Position numbers and translations under genes: made by a program. From positions 594,119 to 658,118 of the forward strand of contig JAIPAM010000001.1 of NCBI GenBank assembly GCA_021740105.1: a stretch of DNA of 64,000 bases, read 5' to 3'. Positions within the stretch are counted from its first letter, which is position 1, and every line of letters begins with the position of its first letter. Shown here one piece after another: positions 35,289-43,942 of this stretch. Under the pieces are notes generated by a model. The model was not told the origin of the DNA and ran no database searches. It saw only the letters and a list, made by a program, of their open reading frames with translations. The DNA is from Flavobacterium sp. (lineage in GTDB: Bacteria; Bacteroidota; Bacteroidia; Flavobacteriales; Flavobacteriaceae).

Positions 35289-36581
35289 TTACGAATTCAT
35301 AATCGTTTCAATTTCTTCAATTTCAATTGGGATGTTATGCATCAAATTGAAAGGATTTCCTTTTTCCTGAATTACCACATTGTCTTCCAATCGAATTCCG
35401 AAACCTTCGGCTGGAATATAAATTCCCGGCTCAACGGTAAACACCATATTGGCTTGCATAGGCTCAGTCAAAATGCCATAATCATGAGTATCTAAGCCCA
35501 AGTGATGCGAAGTTCCATGCATGAAATATTTTTTATATGCTGGCCATTCCGGGTTTTCATTTTGAACATCCGCTTTATCAATTAATCCCAAGCCCAATAA
35601 TTCAGAAGTCATTATTTTTCCAACTTCAACATGATATTGTTTCCAAAGTGTTCCTGGGGTTAGCATTTTTGTTGCTTCATTTTTTACATTCAAAACGGCA
35701 TTGTAAACCGCTTTTTGTCTTTCAGAAAAACGACCTGAAACAGGAATCATTCGAGTCATATCACTTGAATAATTAGCGTATTCTGCAGCTACATCCAATA
35801 AAATTAAATCACCAGCTTTACACGATTGATTATTTTCGATATAATGCAATACATTGGCATTATTACCGGAAGCAATTATTGGTGTATAGGCAAACCCTTT
35901 TGATCTGTTTCGAATAAATTCATGAATAAATTCAGCTTCAATCTCATATTCTGAAACATTTGGCTTTACAAATGACAATACTCTTCGAAAACCTTTTTCG
36001 GTAATATTACAAGCGGTTTGAATTAATTCGATTTCTTCTTTTTCCTTTACAGATCGAATACGTTGTAAAATAGGATTGCTTTTTGCAACAGCATGAGCAG
36101 GATATTTCTCTTTCCACCATTTTACAAAACGGGCCTCGCGAGTTTCTGTTTCTACAGTAGCTCGGTAATGTTCGTTAGTATTGATATAAATAGTTTCAGC
36201 ATGGGTCATTATTTCGAACAAAATTTTCTCAAAATCTTGAAGCCAGTATACCGTTTTTACTCCCGAAACTTCAAACGCACGATCTTTAGAAAGTTTTTCG
36301 CCTTCCCAAATCGCAATATGATCGTTGGTTTCTTTAAGAAATAAGATCTCTCTTTGGTGCTCGTAAGGGGCATCTGGGAATAACAATAAAATACTCTCTT
36401 CTTGATCTACTCCTGACAAATAAAAAAGGTCTCGGTGTTGAGCAAATGGCAAAGTGCTATCGGCAGAAACCGGATAGATATCATTAGAATTAAAAACCGC
36501 CACACTTTTTGGCTTCATCTGAGCCGTAAATTTAGAACGATTTTTTACAAATAAATTACTGTTAATTTGATGGTATTTCAT
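35289..36581 (-). CDS. Aminopeptidase P family protein (Xaa-Pro aminopeptidase)
   Basis: The 430-residue M24 metallopeptidase removes N-terminal residues preceding proline. An N-terminal creatinase-like domain (about 1-165) precedes the pita-bread catalytic domain. Metal ligands are visible in LLDVAAEYANYSSDMTRM (two Asp), MHGTSHHLGLDTHDYG (His), FTVEPGIYI (Glu) and IRLEDNVV (Glu). No signal peptide is present. The gene starts 24 bases after the HMG-CoA synthase gene, and a perfect 8-bp palindrome with a TAGATTTG box spans the junction, so it may have its own promoter. Confidence 0.95.
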   Translation of the reverse strand: MKYHQINSNLFVKNRSKFTAQMKPKSVAVFNSNDIYPVSADSTLPFAQHRDLFYLSGVDQEESILLLFPDAPYEHQREILFLKETNDHIAIWEGEKLSKDRAFEVSGVKTVYWLQDFEKILFEIMTHAETIYINTNEHYRATVETETREARFVKWWKEKYPAHAVAKSNPILQRIRSVKEKEEIELIQTACNITEKGFRRVLSFVKPNVSEYEIEAEFIHEFIRNRSKGFAYTPIIASGNNANVLHYIENNQSCKAGDLILLDVAAEYANYSSDMTRMIPVSGRFSERQKAVYNAVLNVKNEATKMLTPGTLWKQYHVEVGKIMTSELLGLGLIDKADVQNENPEWPAYKKYFMHGTSHHLGLDTHDYGILTEPMQANMVFTVEPGIYIPAEGFGIRLEDNVVIQEKGNPFNLMHNIPIEIEEIETIMNS

Positions 36582-36591
36582 AATGCAATAA

Positions 36592-36610
36592 ATTAGATTA
36601 CAAATCTAAT
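36592..36610 (-). promoter_or_regulatory. Palindrome and possible -7 box ahead of the aminopeptidase gene
   Basis: ATTAGATT and AATCTAAT form a perfect 8-bp inverted repeat with a 3-base loop. On the minus strand TAGATTTG (36601-36608) matches TANNTTTG and overlaps it. It also spans the HMG-CoA synthase stop codon, so part of the pattern may be chance. Confidence 0.3.
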
Positions 36611-37967
36611 CAATCCATTTGTAATATCTAGCACCTATTAAGTTAGGATTTTCATTTTCTATTTTATCCAATATCCACTCGCTCTTTGGCGACTGAACAC
36701 TCGATTTTTGCTCTTTTTTGTGTAATTTTTCATACGTTTCAAAACCAATTTCGTGACTTTTTTCTAATGTTTGAAATAAATTTACAGTTGAAATTGCTTT
36801 TGTCCAATTGGGTTGAATAGTTCCTTCAAATACTTTTGATTTCGATCCGCTTCCGTAAGCTAGAAAACCAAATTTTTGATTTGACAACTCTGTTTTTAAT
36901 TCATAAAAATGAGCTAAAGTGGAAAGAAATCCCATAAAAATAGAACCCGTATACAAATTGCCAATGAGGGAAGAGGCCAATTCTGCAGGTTGTAATTTTT
37001 CGTTTACAAAGTTTCGGTATTCTTCCGACTTACTGATTTCTTTGAGTTTGTTTTGATATTCTGAAGCGTCTTCATTTCCGCTGATAATTTTGTTATCATG
37101 ATCCAAACAATAGATTTCCGACAACATTCTTCTTCCTTGAAAAGAATAAGGGAGGTGCATAATTATACTTTTCCATGATTGATAAATGGAACTCTCTAAA
37201 CCGCTAGCTTTTTTAAATGAAAAGTACGCATTTCGAGTTCTGTCCATGTAACATTGATTGGAATATTGCCCTTCAAAAACGGGTTGGTCTTTGTGAATTT
37301 CAATTTCCGCTTCCAAATTTTCAAACCACTTTTCATTATTTGAATTTCCGGTTATTGCTTCTTTTGAAATAGATCGGTAAGGTTTGAAAAAATCAAAAAC
37401 GCCTTTTGTGCTTGTAGCCCAATTATTTTCAAATGCTATAATTCTAGGATTTTGAGAGATCAATATTGCCACAGCACCAGCCCCTTGAGTATATTCTCCT
37501 GTAGAATTTAAATCGTATTTTGCAATATCAGTGGTAACCACAATGGCTTTTTTTGTCGGATTTAACTTCACAAAATCAATGCAATTTTGCATAGCATCAA
37601 CCCCTCCAATACAAGCAAATGTAAAATCTACGACGTCGCATTCTGACAAGCGATTCTCGCCAAATTTCTGCTCCATCAACGAAACTAAAAAGGAAGCGAT
37701 AGGTTTTGAACTGTCGATTGCACTTTCAGTTCCAACATAAATGCGAGAAATATCTTCTAAATTAATAGCATTATCGATAATCAATTTAGTCAGCGCATTG
37801 GCGCCAAAAACCACCGTATCTTGATGAGTGTCTGGCAAAGTCATTTTCAACAGACCTAGCCCTTTTTCTAATTTTTCAGGATCAATATTTCTGTTATTTG
37901 CCAAGGTATTAATTGGCAAATGTATTTTTGCAACGTCAAATGCTATAGCGTCTATTCCGAAGTTCAT
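36606..37967 (-). CDS. Hydroxymethylglutaryl-CoA synthase family protein
   Basis: HMG-CoA synthase condenses acetoacetyl-CoA and acetyl-CoA in the mevalonate route to isoprenoids. The 453-residue protein begins NFGIDAIAFDVAKIHLP. It keeps the catalytic Glu81 in VGTESAID, Cys119 in DFTFACIGGVDAMQNCI and His271 in MHLPYSFQGRRM. GEYTQGAGAVAILIS is the typical glycine-rich strand. The Cys motif reads FACIGG rather than the common NACYGG, and the protein is longer than typical bacterial enzymes of about 390 residues. No other mevalonate gene is in the window, so pathway assignment is inference. A related condensing enzyme of this fold is the alternative. Confidence 0.87.
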   Translation of the reverse strand: MNFGIDAIAFDVAKIHLPINTLANNRNIDPEKLEKGLGLLKMTLPDTHQDTVVFGANALTKLIIDNAINLEDISRIYVGTESAIDSSKPIASFLVSLMEQKFGENRLSECDVVDFTFACIGGVDAMQNCIDFVKLNPTKKAIVVTTDIAKYDLNSTGEYTQGAGAVAILISQNPRIIAFENNWATSTKGVFDFFKPYRSISKEAITGNSNNEKWFENLEAEIEIHKDQPVFEGQYSNQCYMDRTRNAYFSFKKASGLESSIYQSWKSIIMHLPYSFQGRRMLSEIYCLDHDNKIISGNEDASEYQNKLKEISKSEEYRNFVNEKLQPAELASSLIGNLYTGSIFMGFLSTLAHFYELKTELSNQKFGFLAYGSGSKSKVFEGTIQPNWTKAISTVNLFQTLEKSHEIGFETYEKLHKKEQKSSVQSPKSEWILDKIENENPNLIGARYYKWID

Positions 37968-38163
37968 TCCTATTCTATTTTTTGTAAAATTACAAAGTGC
38001 GATTGATGTTTAATAGAATTTTAGCCTTAAAAATGCCATAGGATATCATTTTTACGATATTTAAAATATTCTGCAACTTCTCGTATGAATTTAATAATTT
38101 AACAATCATTCCTGCGCTATTTTATTTAATTTAGCAGAAATAATAATTTAACAACTGTTTTTT

Positions 38164-39015
38164 ATGAGATCTATTTTCGTTCTATTAATGACTAGTTTTT
38201 TTCTTTTTTCAAATGCTCAAAACAAGCAATCGTATAAGATATTTAATAAAAATGGAAAGAAAGCAAGTTATAGTGATATTATAAATAGCGCTCAAAAATC
38301 AGACGTTCTTTTGTTCGGAGAATACCATGATAATTCTGTGGTGCATTGGCTGGAATTAAAAGTTCTGAAAGATTTATCAGACAAAAGGGACTTAGTGCTA
38401 GGGGCGGAAATGTTGGAAGCCGACAATCAAAAACAAATAAATCAATATTTAAAAGGTGAAATAACTCAGAAGAAATTAGATAGTACGGCCCGACTTTGGC
38501 CAAACTATAAAACAGATTATAAACCATTGGTTGATTATGCCAAAGAATTAAAGATTGATTTTATTGCAACAAATATCCCACGAAGATTTGCAAGTTTAGT
38601 ATTTAAAAATGGATTTGAAGCACTAGATAAACTATCGCAAGAGGAGAAATCTTGGATGGCGCCATTACCGTTTAAGTACGATGCTAACTTGCCGGGATAC
38701 AGTAAAATGGCTCAAGAAATGGGAGGACACGGCGGGGAGAATTTGCCTAAAGCTCAAGCCTCAAAAGACGCGACAATGGCTTATTTTATTGCTAAAAACC
38801 GTAAAGAAAATGCCTTATTTATGCATTACAACGGTTCTTACCATAGTGATAACTTCGAAGGAATTAATTGGTATTTAAAACAGCAAAATCCGAATATTAA
38901 AATTGTAACTATTGCCACCGTTTCTCAAAGCGATATCTCCAAATTAGAACCCGAATATTTAGGTAAAGCCAATTTCATTATTGTAATTGACGAAGACGCC
39001 ACTAAAACCTATTAA
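38164..39015 (+). CDS. ChaN-like (Tiki/EreA superfamily) secreted protein
   Basis: The 283 residues start with a signal peptide ending FSNAQ and have no lipobox. LLFGEYHDNSVVHWLELKVLKDL carries the GExH motif and LGAEMLEADNQ the second Glu motif of the ChaN family (PF04187). HYNGSYHSDNFEGINWYLKQ near the C-terminus matches the His-containing third motif. ChaN proteins bind haem in pairs and are linked to iron acquisition; relatives are metalloproteases, so the activity is open. It is transcribed alone, divergent from HMG-CoA synthase. The 196-base gap between them shows no convincing control site. Confidence 0.85.
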   Translation: MRSIFVLLMTSFFLFSNAQNKQSYKIFNKNGKKASYSDIINSAQKSDVLLFGEYHDNSVVHWLELKVLKDLSDKRDLVLGAEMLEADNQKQINQYLKGEITQKKLDSTARLWPNYKTDYKPLVDYAKELKIDFIATNIPRRFASLVFKNGFEALDKLSQEEKSWMAPLPFKYDANLPGYSKMAQEMGGHGGENLPKAQASKDATMAYFIAKNRKENALFMHYNGSYHSDNFEGINWYLKQQNPNIKIVTIATVSQSDISKLEPEYLGKANFIIVIDEDATKTY

Positions 39016-39130
39016 TTGAACAAAATGTAATTTCATTTTTTGCAGATTATTCAAAACTTCATTGAATTATTTTAACTGGATTCAACATTAATTAAACAAT
39101 TGTCAAAATCGCCTTAAAATCATTATAAAT

Positions 39131-39174
39131 TACTACGAAAAGGTTGTAGTATGTTTTATTAATGATTATTTTTG
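39131..39174 (+). promoter_or_regulatory. Predicted sdh operon promoter with overlapping palindrome
   Basis: TATTTTTG (39167-39174) matches TANNTTTG; TTG lies at 39144-39146 with a 20-base spacer. TACTAC (39131-39136) and GTAGTA (39146-39151) form an inverted repeat overlapping the TTG, a possible operator. The box ends 32 bases before the chosen sdhC start, so the upstream ATG at 39162 is not the start. Confidence 0.5.
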
Positions 39175-39206
39175 TGCACTATTTAAAAATAAAAATTGAT
39201 TTTATC

Positions 39207-39875
39207 ATGGCCAATTCTTCATTTCTAAAGTCTTCAATTGCAAAGAAAGTTGCAATGGCACTTTCGGGACTTTTTTTAATTTCCTTTTTATCACTTCATT
39301 TTTTCATCAATTTAACATCAGTATTCAGTGAAGAGGTATTCAATATGATGTCTCATTTTATGGGATACAATCCGATTATTCAATTTGTAATGCAGCCAGT
39401 TTTAATTGCTGGAGTTGTTTTTCACTTCGTTATGGGGTTTGTTTTAGATTTGAAAAACAGAAGTGCTAGACCAGTTAAGTACGCGAATTATAATGGTGCA
39501 GCAAACGCATCTTGGACTTCAAGAAATATGATTATTTCTGGAGTAGTAGTGTTGGCTTTTTTAGGACTGCACATGTACGATTTTTGGTTTGCTGAAATGA
39601 ACTATAAATATATTTCAGTAAATGTTATCGATGAAAACAGATATTATGAAGAGTTAGTCCATAAATTTGAAAGCCCAATTCGTACAGGATTGTATTCATT
39701 AGCATTTGTATTGTTGTCAATGCACTTGTGGCACGGTTTCAATTCTTCATTTCAATCTGTAGGGTTTAACAATAAATATTCAAAATCATTACATAAATTA
39801 GGATATGCTTTTGCAATAGTAGTTCCTTTTGGTTTTATTTTTATTGCATTATTTCATCATTTTAATCATATTTAA
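39207..39875 (+). CDS. sdhC: Succinate dehydrogenase cytochrome b subunit
   Basis: This 222-residue protein is the single, five-helix membrane anchor of a type-B succinate dehydrogenase, which binds two haems and menaquinone. Hydrophobic segments with likely haem-ligand histidines are seen in SLHFFINL, FHFVMGF, LGLHMYDFW, SMHLWHGFN and ALFHHFNH. The start is the ATG at 39207 (MANSSFLKSSIAKK). The frame extends upstream to 39162, but that ATG falls next to the -7 promoter box. It is the first gene of sdhCAB, 12 bases before sdhA. Confidence 0.95.
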   Translation: MANSSFLKSSIAKKVAMALSGLFLISFLSLHFFINLTSVFSEEVFNMMSHFMGYNPIIQFVMQPVLIAGVVFHFVMGFVLDLKNRSARPVKYANYNGAANASWTSRNMIISGVVVLAFLGLHMYDFWFAEMNYKYISVNVIDENRYYEELVHKFESPIRTGLYSLAFVLLSMHLWHGFNSSFQSVGFNNKYSKSLHKLGYAFAIVVPFGFIFIALFHHFNHI

Positions 39876-39887
39876 TATTTAATTATA

Positions 39888-41888
39888 ATGGCATTAGATT
39901 CAAAAGTTCCTAGTGGTCCAATCGCGGACAAATGGATAAATTATAAAAATCATATCAATTTAGTAAATCCAGCGAACAAACGTAATATCGATATTATCGT
40001 TGTGGGAACTGGACTGGCAGGAAGCTCTGCAGCCGCAACATTGGCAGAATTAGGATATAATGTTAAAACATTTTGCTTTCAAGATTCTCCACGTCGCGCA
40101 CATTCAATCGCTGCTCAAGGAGGAATCAACGCCGCTAAGAATTATCAAGGCGATGGAGATTCTACTTTCCGTTTGTTTTATGATACAATTAAAGGAGGCG
40201 ATTATCGTTCTCGTGAAGCAAATGTGCACCGTTTAGCTGAAGTTTCAACTAATATTATCGACCAATGTGTAATGCAAGGCGTTCCATTGGCTAGAGAGTA
40301 TGGCGGGTTATTAGACAACCGCTCTTTTGGAGGAACATTGGTAGCCAGAACATTCTATGCCAAAGGACAAACAGGCCAACAATTATTACTTGGAGCTTAT
40401 TCAGCGATGAACCGCCAAATAGGTCGTGGAAAGATAAGATCGCATGCACGTCATGAAATGCTAGATTTAGTTGTTGTTGACGGAAAAGCAAGAGGAATTA
40501 TTGCTCGTGATTTAGTTTCAGGAGAAATAGAGCGACACTCTGCTCACGCTGTTGTTATTGCTTCAGGGGGCTACGGGAATGTATTTTTCCTATCGACTTA
40601 TGCCATGGGAAGTAACGCCACTGCAGCTTGGAAAATTCACAAAAAAGGAGCGTTTTTCGCTAATCCTTGTTATACACAAATTCACCCAACTTGCATACCT
40701 GTTTCAGGTGATCACCAATCGAAATTGACTTTGATGTCGGAATCCTTGCGTAATGACGGACGTATTTGGGTTCCTGCTAAATTAGAAGATGCTAAAGCAA
40801 TTCGTGAAGGAAAGAAAAAACCAACCGATTTATCAGAATCGGAAAGAGATTATTATTTAGAAAGAAGATACCCTTCTTTTGGAAATCTTGCTCCTCGTGA
40901 TATTTCGTCGAGAGCAGCAAAAGAGCGTTGCGACGCAGGTTTTGGTGTTAACAAAACCGGTGAAGCGGTTTACTTGGATTTTGCAGATGCCATTCAACGT
41001 TATGGTAAAGAACAAGCATTTGTAAAAGGATTAGATCCAAATGATAAAGCTTTGATTATAAAGCTCGGAAGAGCAGTTGTTGCCAGCAAATACGGTAACT
41101 TATTTCAAATGTATGAAAAGATTGTAGATGAAGATCCATATACTTCTCCAATGATGATTTATCCAGCAGTGCATTACACAATGGGAGGAACTTGGGTTGA
41201 TTATAACTTACAAACCACCATCCCAGGATGTTTTTCTATTGGAGAGTCTAATTTTTCTGATCATGGAGCGAATAGATTAGGTGCTTCAGCCTTGATGCAA
41301 GGTTTAGCAGATGGTTATTTTGTTTTGCCCTACACAATTGGAGATTATTTGGCTCCAGAAATTAAAACAGGACCAATTTCTACCGATCTACCTGAATTTA
41401 TGGAAGCGGAGAAAAAAGTGAAAGAACAAATTGAGCAATTTATAAATAATAAAGGAACCAAATCCGTTGACTATTTTCATAAGAAATTAGGTAAAATAAT
41501 GTGGAATAAAGTGGGTATGGCTCGAAATGCTAAGGGACTAACCGAAGCTATCGAAGAAATTGCTGCTTTACGTGAGGAGTTTTATAAAGAAGTTATAGTA
41601 CCTGGAACTGCAGATAGTTTTAATCCAGAATTAGCAAAAGCCGGACGAGTAGCTGATTTCCTTGAACTAGGTGAATTGTTTGCAAAAGACGCACTACATC
41701 GCAACGAATCTTGTGGAGGACATTTCCGTGAAGAATATCAAACCGAAGATGGAGAAGCACAACGTGACGACGAAAATTTTGCTTATGTTGCGGCTTGGGA
41801 ATACAAAGGCAAACCTAGTGATGCTGTTTTACACAAAGAACCATTGATTTACGAAAATATTAAATTAGCTACTCGTAGTTATAAATAG
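39888..41888 (+). CDS. sdhA: Succinate dehydrogenase/fumarate reductase flavoprotein subunit
   Basis: The catalytic subunit oxidises succinate to fumarate with covalently bound FAD. Seen: the N-terminal dinucleotide fold [19 protein letters not shown], the FAD-attachment region [17 protein letters not shown] (His), [26 protein letters not shown], the catalytic region [32 protein letters not shown] and [20 protein letters not shown]. The 666-residue length fits the Bacteroidota type-B enzyme. It lies between sdhC (12-base gap) and sdhB (52-base gap). Confidence 0.98.
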   Translation: MALDSKVPSGPIADKWINYKNHINLVNPANKRNIDIIVVGTGLAGSSAAATLAELGYNVKTFCFQDSPRRAHSIAAQGGINAAKNYQGDGDSTFRLFYDTIKGGDYRSREANVHRLAEVSTNIIDQCVMQGVPLAREYGGLLDNRSFGGTLVARTFYAKGQTGQQLLLGAYSAMNRQIGRGKIRSHARHEMLDLVVVDGKARGIIARDLVSGEIERHSAHAVVIASGGYGNVFFLSTYAMGSNATAAWKIHKKGAFFANPCYTQIHPTCIPVSGDHQSKLTLMSESLRNDGRIWVPAKLEDAKAIREGKKKPTDLSESERDYYLERRYPSFGNLAPRDISSRAAKERCDAGFGVNKTGEAVYLDFADAIQRYGKEQAFVKGLDPNDKALIIKLGRAVVASKYGNLFQMYEKIVDEDPYTSPMMIYPAVHYTMGGTWVDYNLQTTIPGCFSIGESNFSDHGANRLGASALMQGLADGYFVLPYTIGDYLAPEIKTGPISTDLPEFMEAEKKVKEQIEQFINNKGTKSVDYFHKKLGKIMWNKVGMARNAKGLTEAIEEIAALREEFYKEVIVPGTADSFNPELAKAGRVADFLELGELFAKDALHRNESCGGHFREEYQTEDGEAQRDDENFAYVAAWEYKGKPSDAVLHKEPLIYENIKLATRSYK

Positions 41889-41940
41889 AAGTTTGAATAA
41901 GTCTAAATACTTAATTCATAATACTTAATACATTCTAAAA

Positions 41941-42687
41941 ATGAAACTGAAATTAAAAATATGGCGTCAGCCAAATGCCAAATCTGAAGGAAAAATTGTT
42001 GACTATTTTGTTGATGGTATCGAAAGCGATATGTCTTTTCTAGAAATGTTAGATATTCTAAACGAAAATTTAATTCAAAAAGGTGAAGATACCGTTGCTT
42101 TTGACCACGATTGTCGCGAGGGAATTTGCGGAAGTTGTTCTCTTTTTATCAATGGAGAAGCGCACGGACCAGACAGAGGAATACCAACTTGTCAATTGCA
42201 TATGCGAATGTTCAAAGACGGTGATGAGATCTATATCGAACCTTTTAGAGCAAAAGCGTTTCCTATCATTAAAGATCTTGTTGTCGATAGAAGTTCTTTT
42301 GATAGAATTCAGCAAGCAGGTGGTTTCGTGTCTATAAATACTTCAGGAAACCCTGTAGACGCTAATACTATTCCAATTCCAAAAAAAGATGCAGACAGAG
42401 CATTCGATGCTGCAACTTGCATTGGTTGTGGCGCTTGTGTTGCTACTTGTAAAAACTCATCAGCAATGCTATTTGTAGCTGCCAAAGTTTCTCAATATGC
42501 AATGTTACCACAAGGAAGAGTAGAAGCTACCGACAGAGTTCTTAATATGGTTGCCCAAATGGATGCCGAAGGATTTGGTAATTGTACCAATACAGGAGCT
42601 TGTGAAGTAGAATGTCCAAAAGGAATTTCTTTAGATTATATTGCACAAATGAATAGAGAATATTTAAGCGCAAGTTTGAAGGGATAA
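41941..42687 (+). CDS. sdhB: Succinate dehydrogenase iron-sulfur subunit
   Basis: The 248-residue electron-transfer subunit has the 2Fe-2S motif [13 protein letters not shown] with a fourth Cys in PTCQLH. The 4Fe-4S motif is [16 protein letters not shown], and the 3Fe-4S ligands lie in [14 protein letters not shown]. It passes electrons from the SdhA flavin to the cytochrome b subunit. It is the last gene of the operon, and a terminator follows 24 bases after the stop. Confidence 0.98.
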   Translation: MKLKLKIWRQPNAKSEGKIVDYFVDGIESDMSFLEMLDILNENLIQKGEDTVAFDHDCREGICGSCSLFINGEAHGPDRGIPTCQLHMRMFKDGDEIYIEPFRAKAFPIIKDLVVDRSSFDRIQQAGGFVSINTSGNPVDANTIPIPKKDADRAFDAATCIGCGACVATCKNSSAMLFVAAKVSQYAMLPQGRVEATDRVLNMVAQMDAEGFGNCTNTGACEVECPKGISLDYIAQMNREYLSASLKG

Positions 42688-42710
42688 AATACAATTGGTC
42701 ATTACAATAG

Positions 42711-42739
42711 ACGTCTTAAGAAATTGGGACGTTTTTTTA
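42711..42739 (+). terminator. Rho-independent terminator of the sdh operon
   Basis: ACGTCTTAA (42711-42719) pairs with TTGGGACGT (42724-42732) with two wobbles around a GAAA tetraloop, followed by seven T. Confidence 0.85.
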
Positions 42740-42795
42740 TACGATAGATTTAAATGAATTATATTTACATAAACAATCTATAGATTTCAATCCCT

Positions 42796-43635
42796 ATGAA
42801 AAAAACTCTCTTTTCATTTATGATGGTTTTGGTCTTTTTCAGTTCAATTTCAGGACAAAATGTAAAACTAATAACCTATAATATTCGTTTAGATGTGGCT
42901 TCTGATGGAGAAAATTCTTGGTTCAATCGAAGAGAATATCTATGCTCACAATTGGCTTTCTACGAACCAGATGTTTTCGGAATCCAAGAAGCATTGCCCA
43001 ATCAAGTTACTGATATTTCAACTATGTTGCCTCAATACGACTATGTTGGAATTGGTAGGGATGGCTTTGGAAAAGGAGAATCTTCCAACATCTTTTTTAA
43101 AAAAGATAATTTCAAAATATTGGAACAAAACACTTTTTGGTTGTCCGAAACCCCAGAAATTATTTCTAAAGGTTGGGATGCTGCTTTAAATAGAATTTGT
43201 ACCTATGTACTTTTGACAGATAAAAAAACAAAGCAAACTTTTTGGGTTTTTAATACGCATCTAGATCACATAGGGGTACTGGCAAGAACTAAATCTATTA
43301 GTTTAATTCTTTCTAAAATTTCAGAACTCAATATAAAAAATTATCCTGTTATTTTTATGGGTGATTTCAATTCGGAGCCTACAGAAGAACGAATTGTCAA
43401 TTTAAAAAAACTTATGATTGACAGTCAAGATATTTCCGAACAAAAACCGTTTGGTCCAAAAGGTACCTTTAACGGTTTTAAGCACAATGAAGAGGTTAGT
43501 AAAAGAATTGATTATATCTTTTTATCAAAAAATAGTAATCTAAAAGTTAAAAAACATGCCATTTTGAGTGACTCGAAAAATTTAAAATACCCTTCCGATC
43601 ATTTACCTGTTTACATTGAAATAGGTTTAAATTAA
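42796..43635 (+). CDS. Secreted endonuclease/exonuclease/phosphatase family protein
   Basis: The 279-residue protein has a signal peptide ending SSISGQ and the EEP fold: LITYNIRLD (metal-binding Asn), FGIQEALPNQV (Glu), NTHLDHIG (catalytic His region), FMGDFNSEP (Asp-x-Asn) and the C-terminal SDHLPVYIE (Asp-His). All catalytic positions look intact. Secreted relatives act on phosphoesters in DNA, sphingomyelin or inositol phosphates; the substrate cannot be told. The gene follows the sdh terminator and precedes an ORF-free region with a candidate small RNA. Confidence 0.9.
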   Translation: MKKTLFSFMMVLVFFSSISGQNVKLITYNIRLDVASDGENSWFNRREYLCSQLAFYEPDVFGIQEALPNQVTDISTMLPQYDYVGIGRDGFGKGESSNIFFKKDNFKILEQNTFWLSETPEIISKGWDAALNRICTYVLLTDKKTKQTFWVFNTHLDHIGVLARTKSISLILSKISELNIKNYPVIFMGDFNSEPTEERIVNLKKLMIDSQDISEQKPFGPKGTFNGFKHNEEVSKRIDYIFLSKNSNLKVKKHAILSDSKNLKYPSDHLPVYIEIGLN

Positions 43636-43645
43636 AAGCATTTTA

Positions 43646-43832
43646 TATCTTTGATTCACAAACACCCGTGGCGCATACAAATCGTAGCTGGGCTGGTTGG
43701 TTATTGGTAGATAAACAACATTTTTCATCATCCCAAAGATTGAGGGAATACAGAATGTTTAACAACTAGCTATAAATGATAAAGCATATATTTTAAAAAA
43801 GCAAAAGACTGTTCTATTGAGCAGTCTTTTTT
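43646..43832 (+). ncRNA. Candidate small RNA (promoter box to terminator, no ORF)
   Basis: TATCTTTG at 43646-43653 matches the -7 consensus and has TTT 17 bases upstream. A strong terminator ends at 43832. The predicted transcript of about 175 bases contains no ORF and is more GC-rich at its 5' part than nearby spacers. Possible stems include UAGCU/AGCUA (43685-43689 with 43768-43772), AACAUU/AAUGUU (about 43718-43723 with 43754-43759) and UCCC/GGGA (inside that). The serS promoter box lies separately at 43891, so this need not be a serS leader. It has no recognised SRP, RNase P, tmRNA or T-box motif; 6S RNA cannot be excluded. The rest of the spacer to 43942 holds only the serS promoter box. 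Confidence 0.4.
43803..43832 (+). terminator. Strong rho-independent terminator before serS
   Basis: AAAGACTGTTC and GAGCAGTCTTT form an 11-bp stem with one wobble and a 4-base loop, continuing into a run of six T. It is 168 bases past the EEP-family gene and ends the candidate small RNA. Confidence 0.9.
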
Positions 43833-43890
43833 GCTTTAACTATTTAGAAATTACCCTTATTTTAAAATAGCAACATTCGAAACAAATCAT

Positions 43891-43898
43891 TAAATTTG
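43891..43898 (+). promoter_or_regulatory. Predicted -7 box of serS
   Basis: TAAATTTG matches TANNTTTG and ends 44 bases before the serS ATG. No clear -33 TTG is seen. Confidence 0.5.
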
Positions 43899-43942
43899 CC
43901 ACTTAGTCTTAAAATAAATTTAAGATTTATAAAAATTACGAT

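Noticed and set aside
39162..39206. Upstream ATG for sdhC
   Set aside because: It lies beside the promoter -7 box at 39167-39174 and adds residues not expected in the family.
43646..43942. T-box riboswitch controlling serS
   Set aside because: No T-box antiterminator signature is visible and T-boxes are not typical of Bacteroidota; a separate serS promoter box lies after the terminator.
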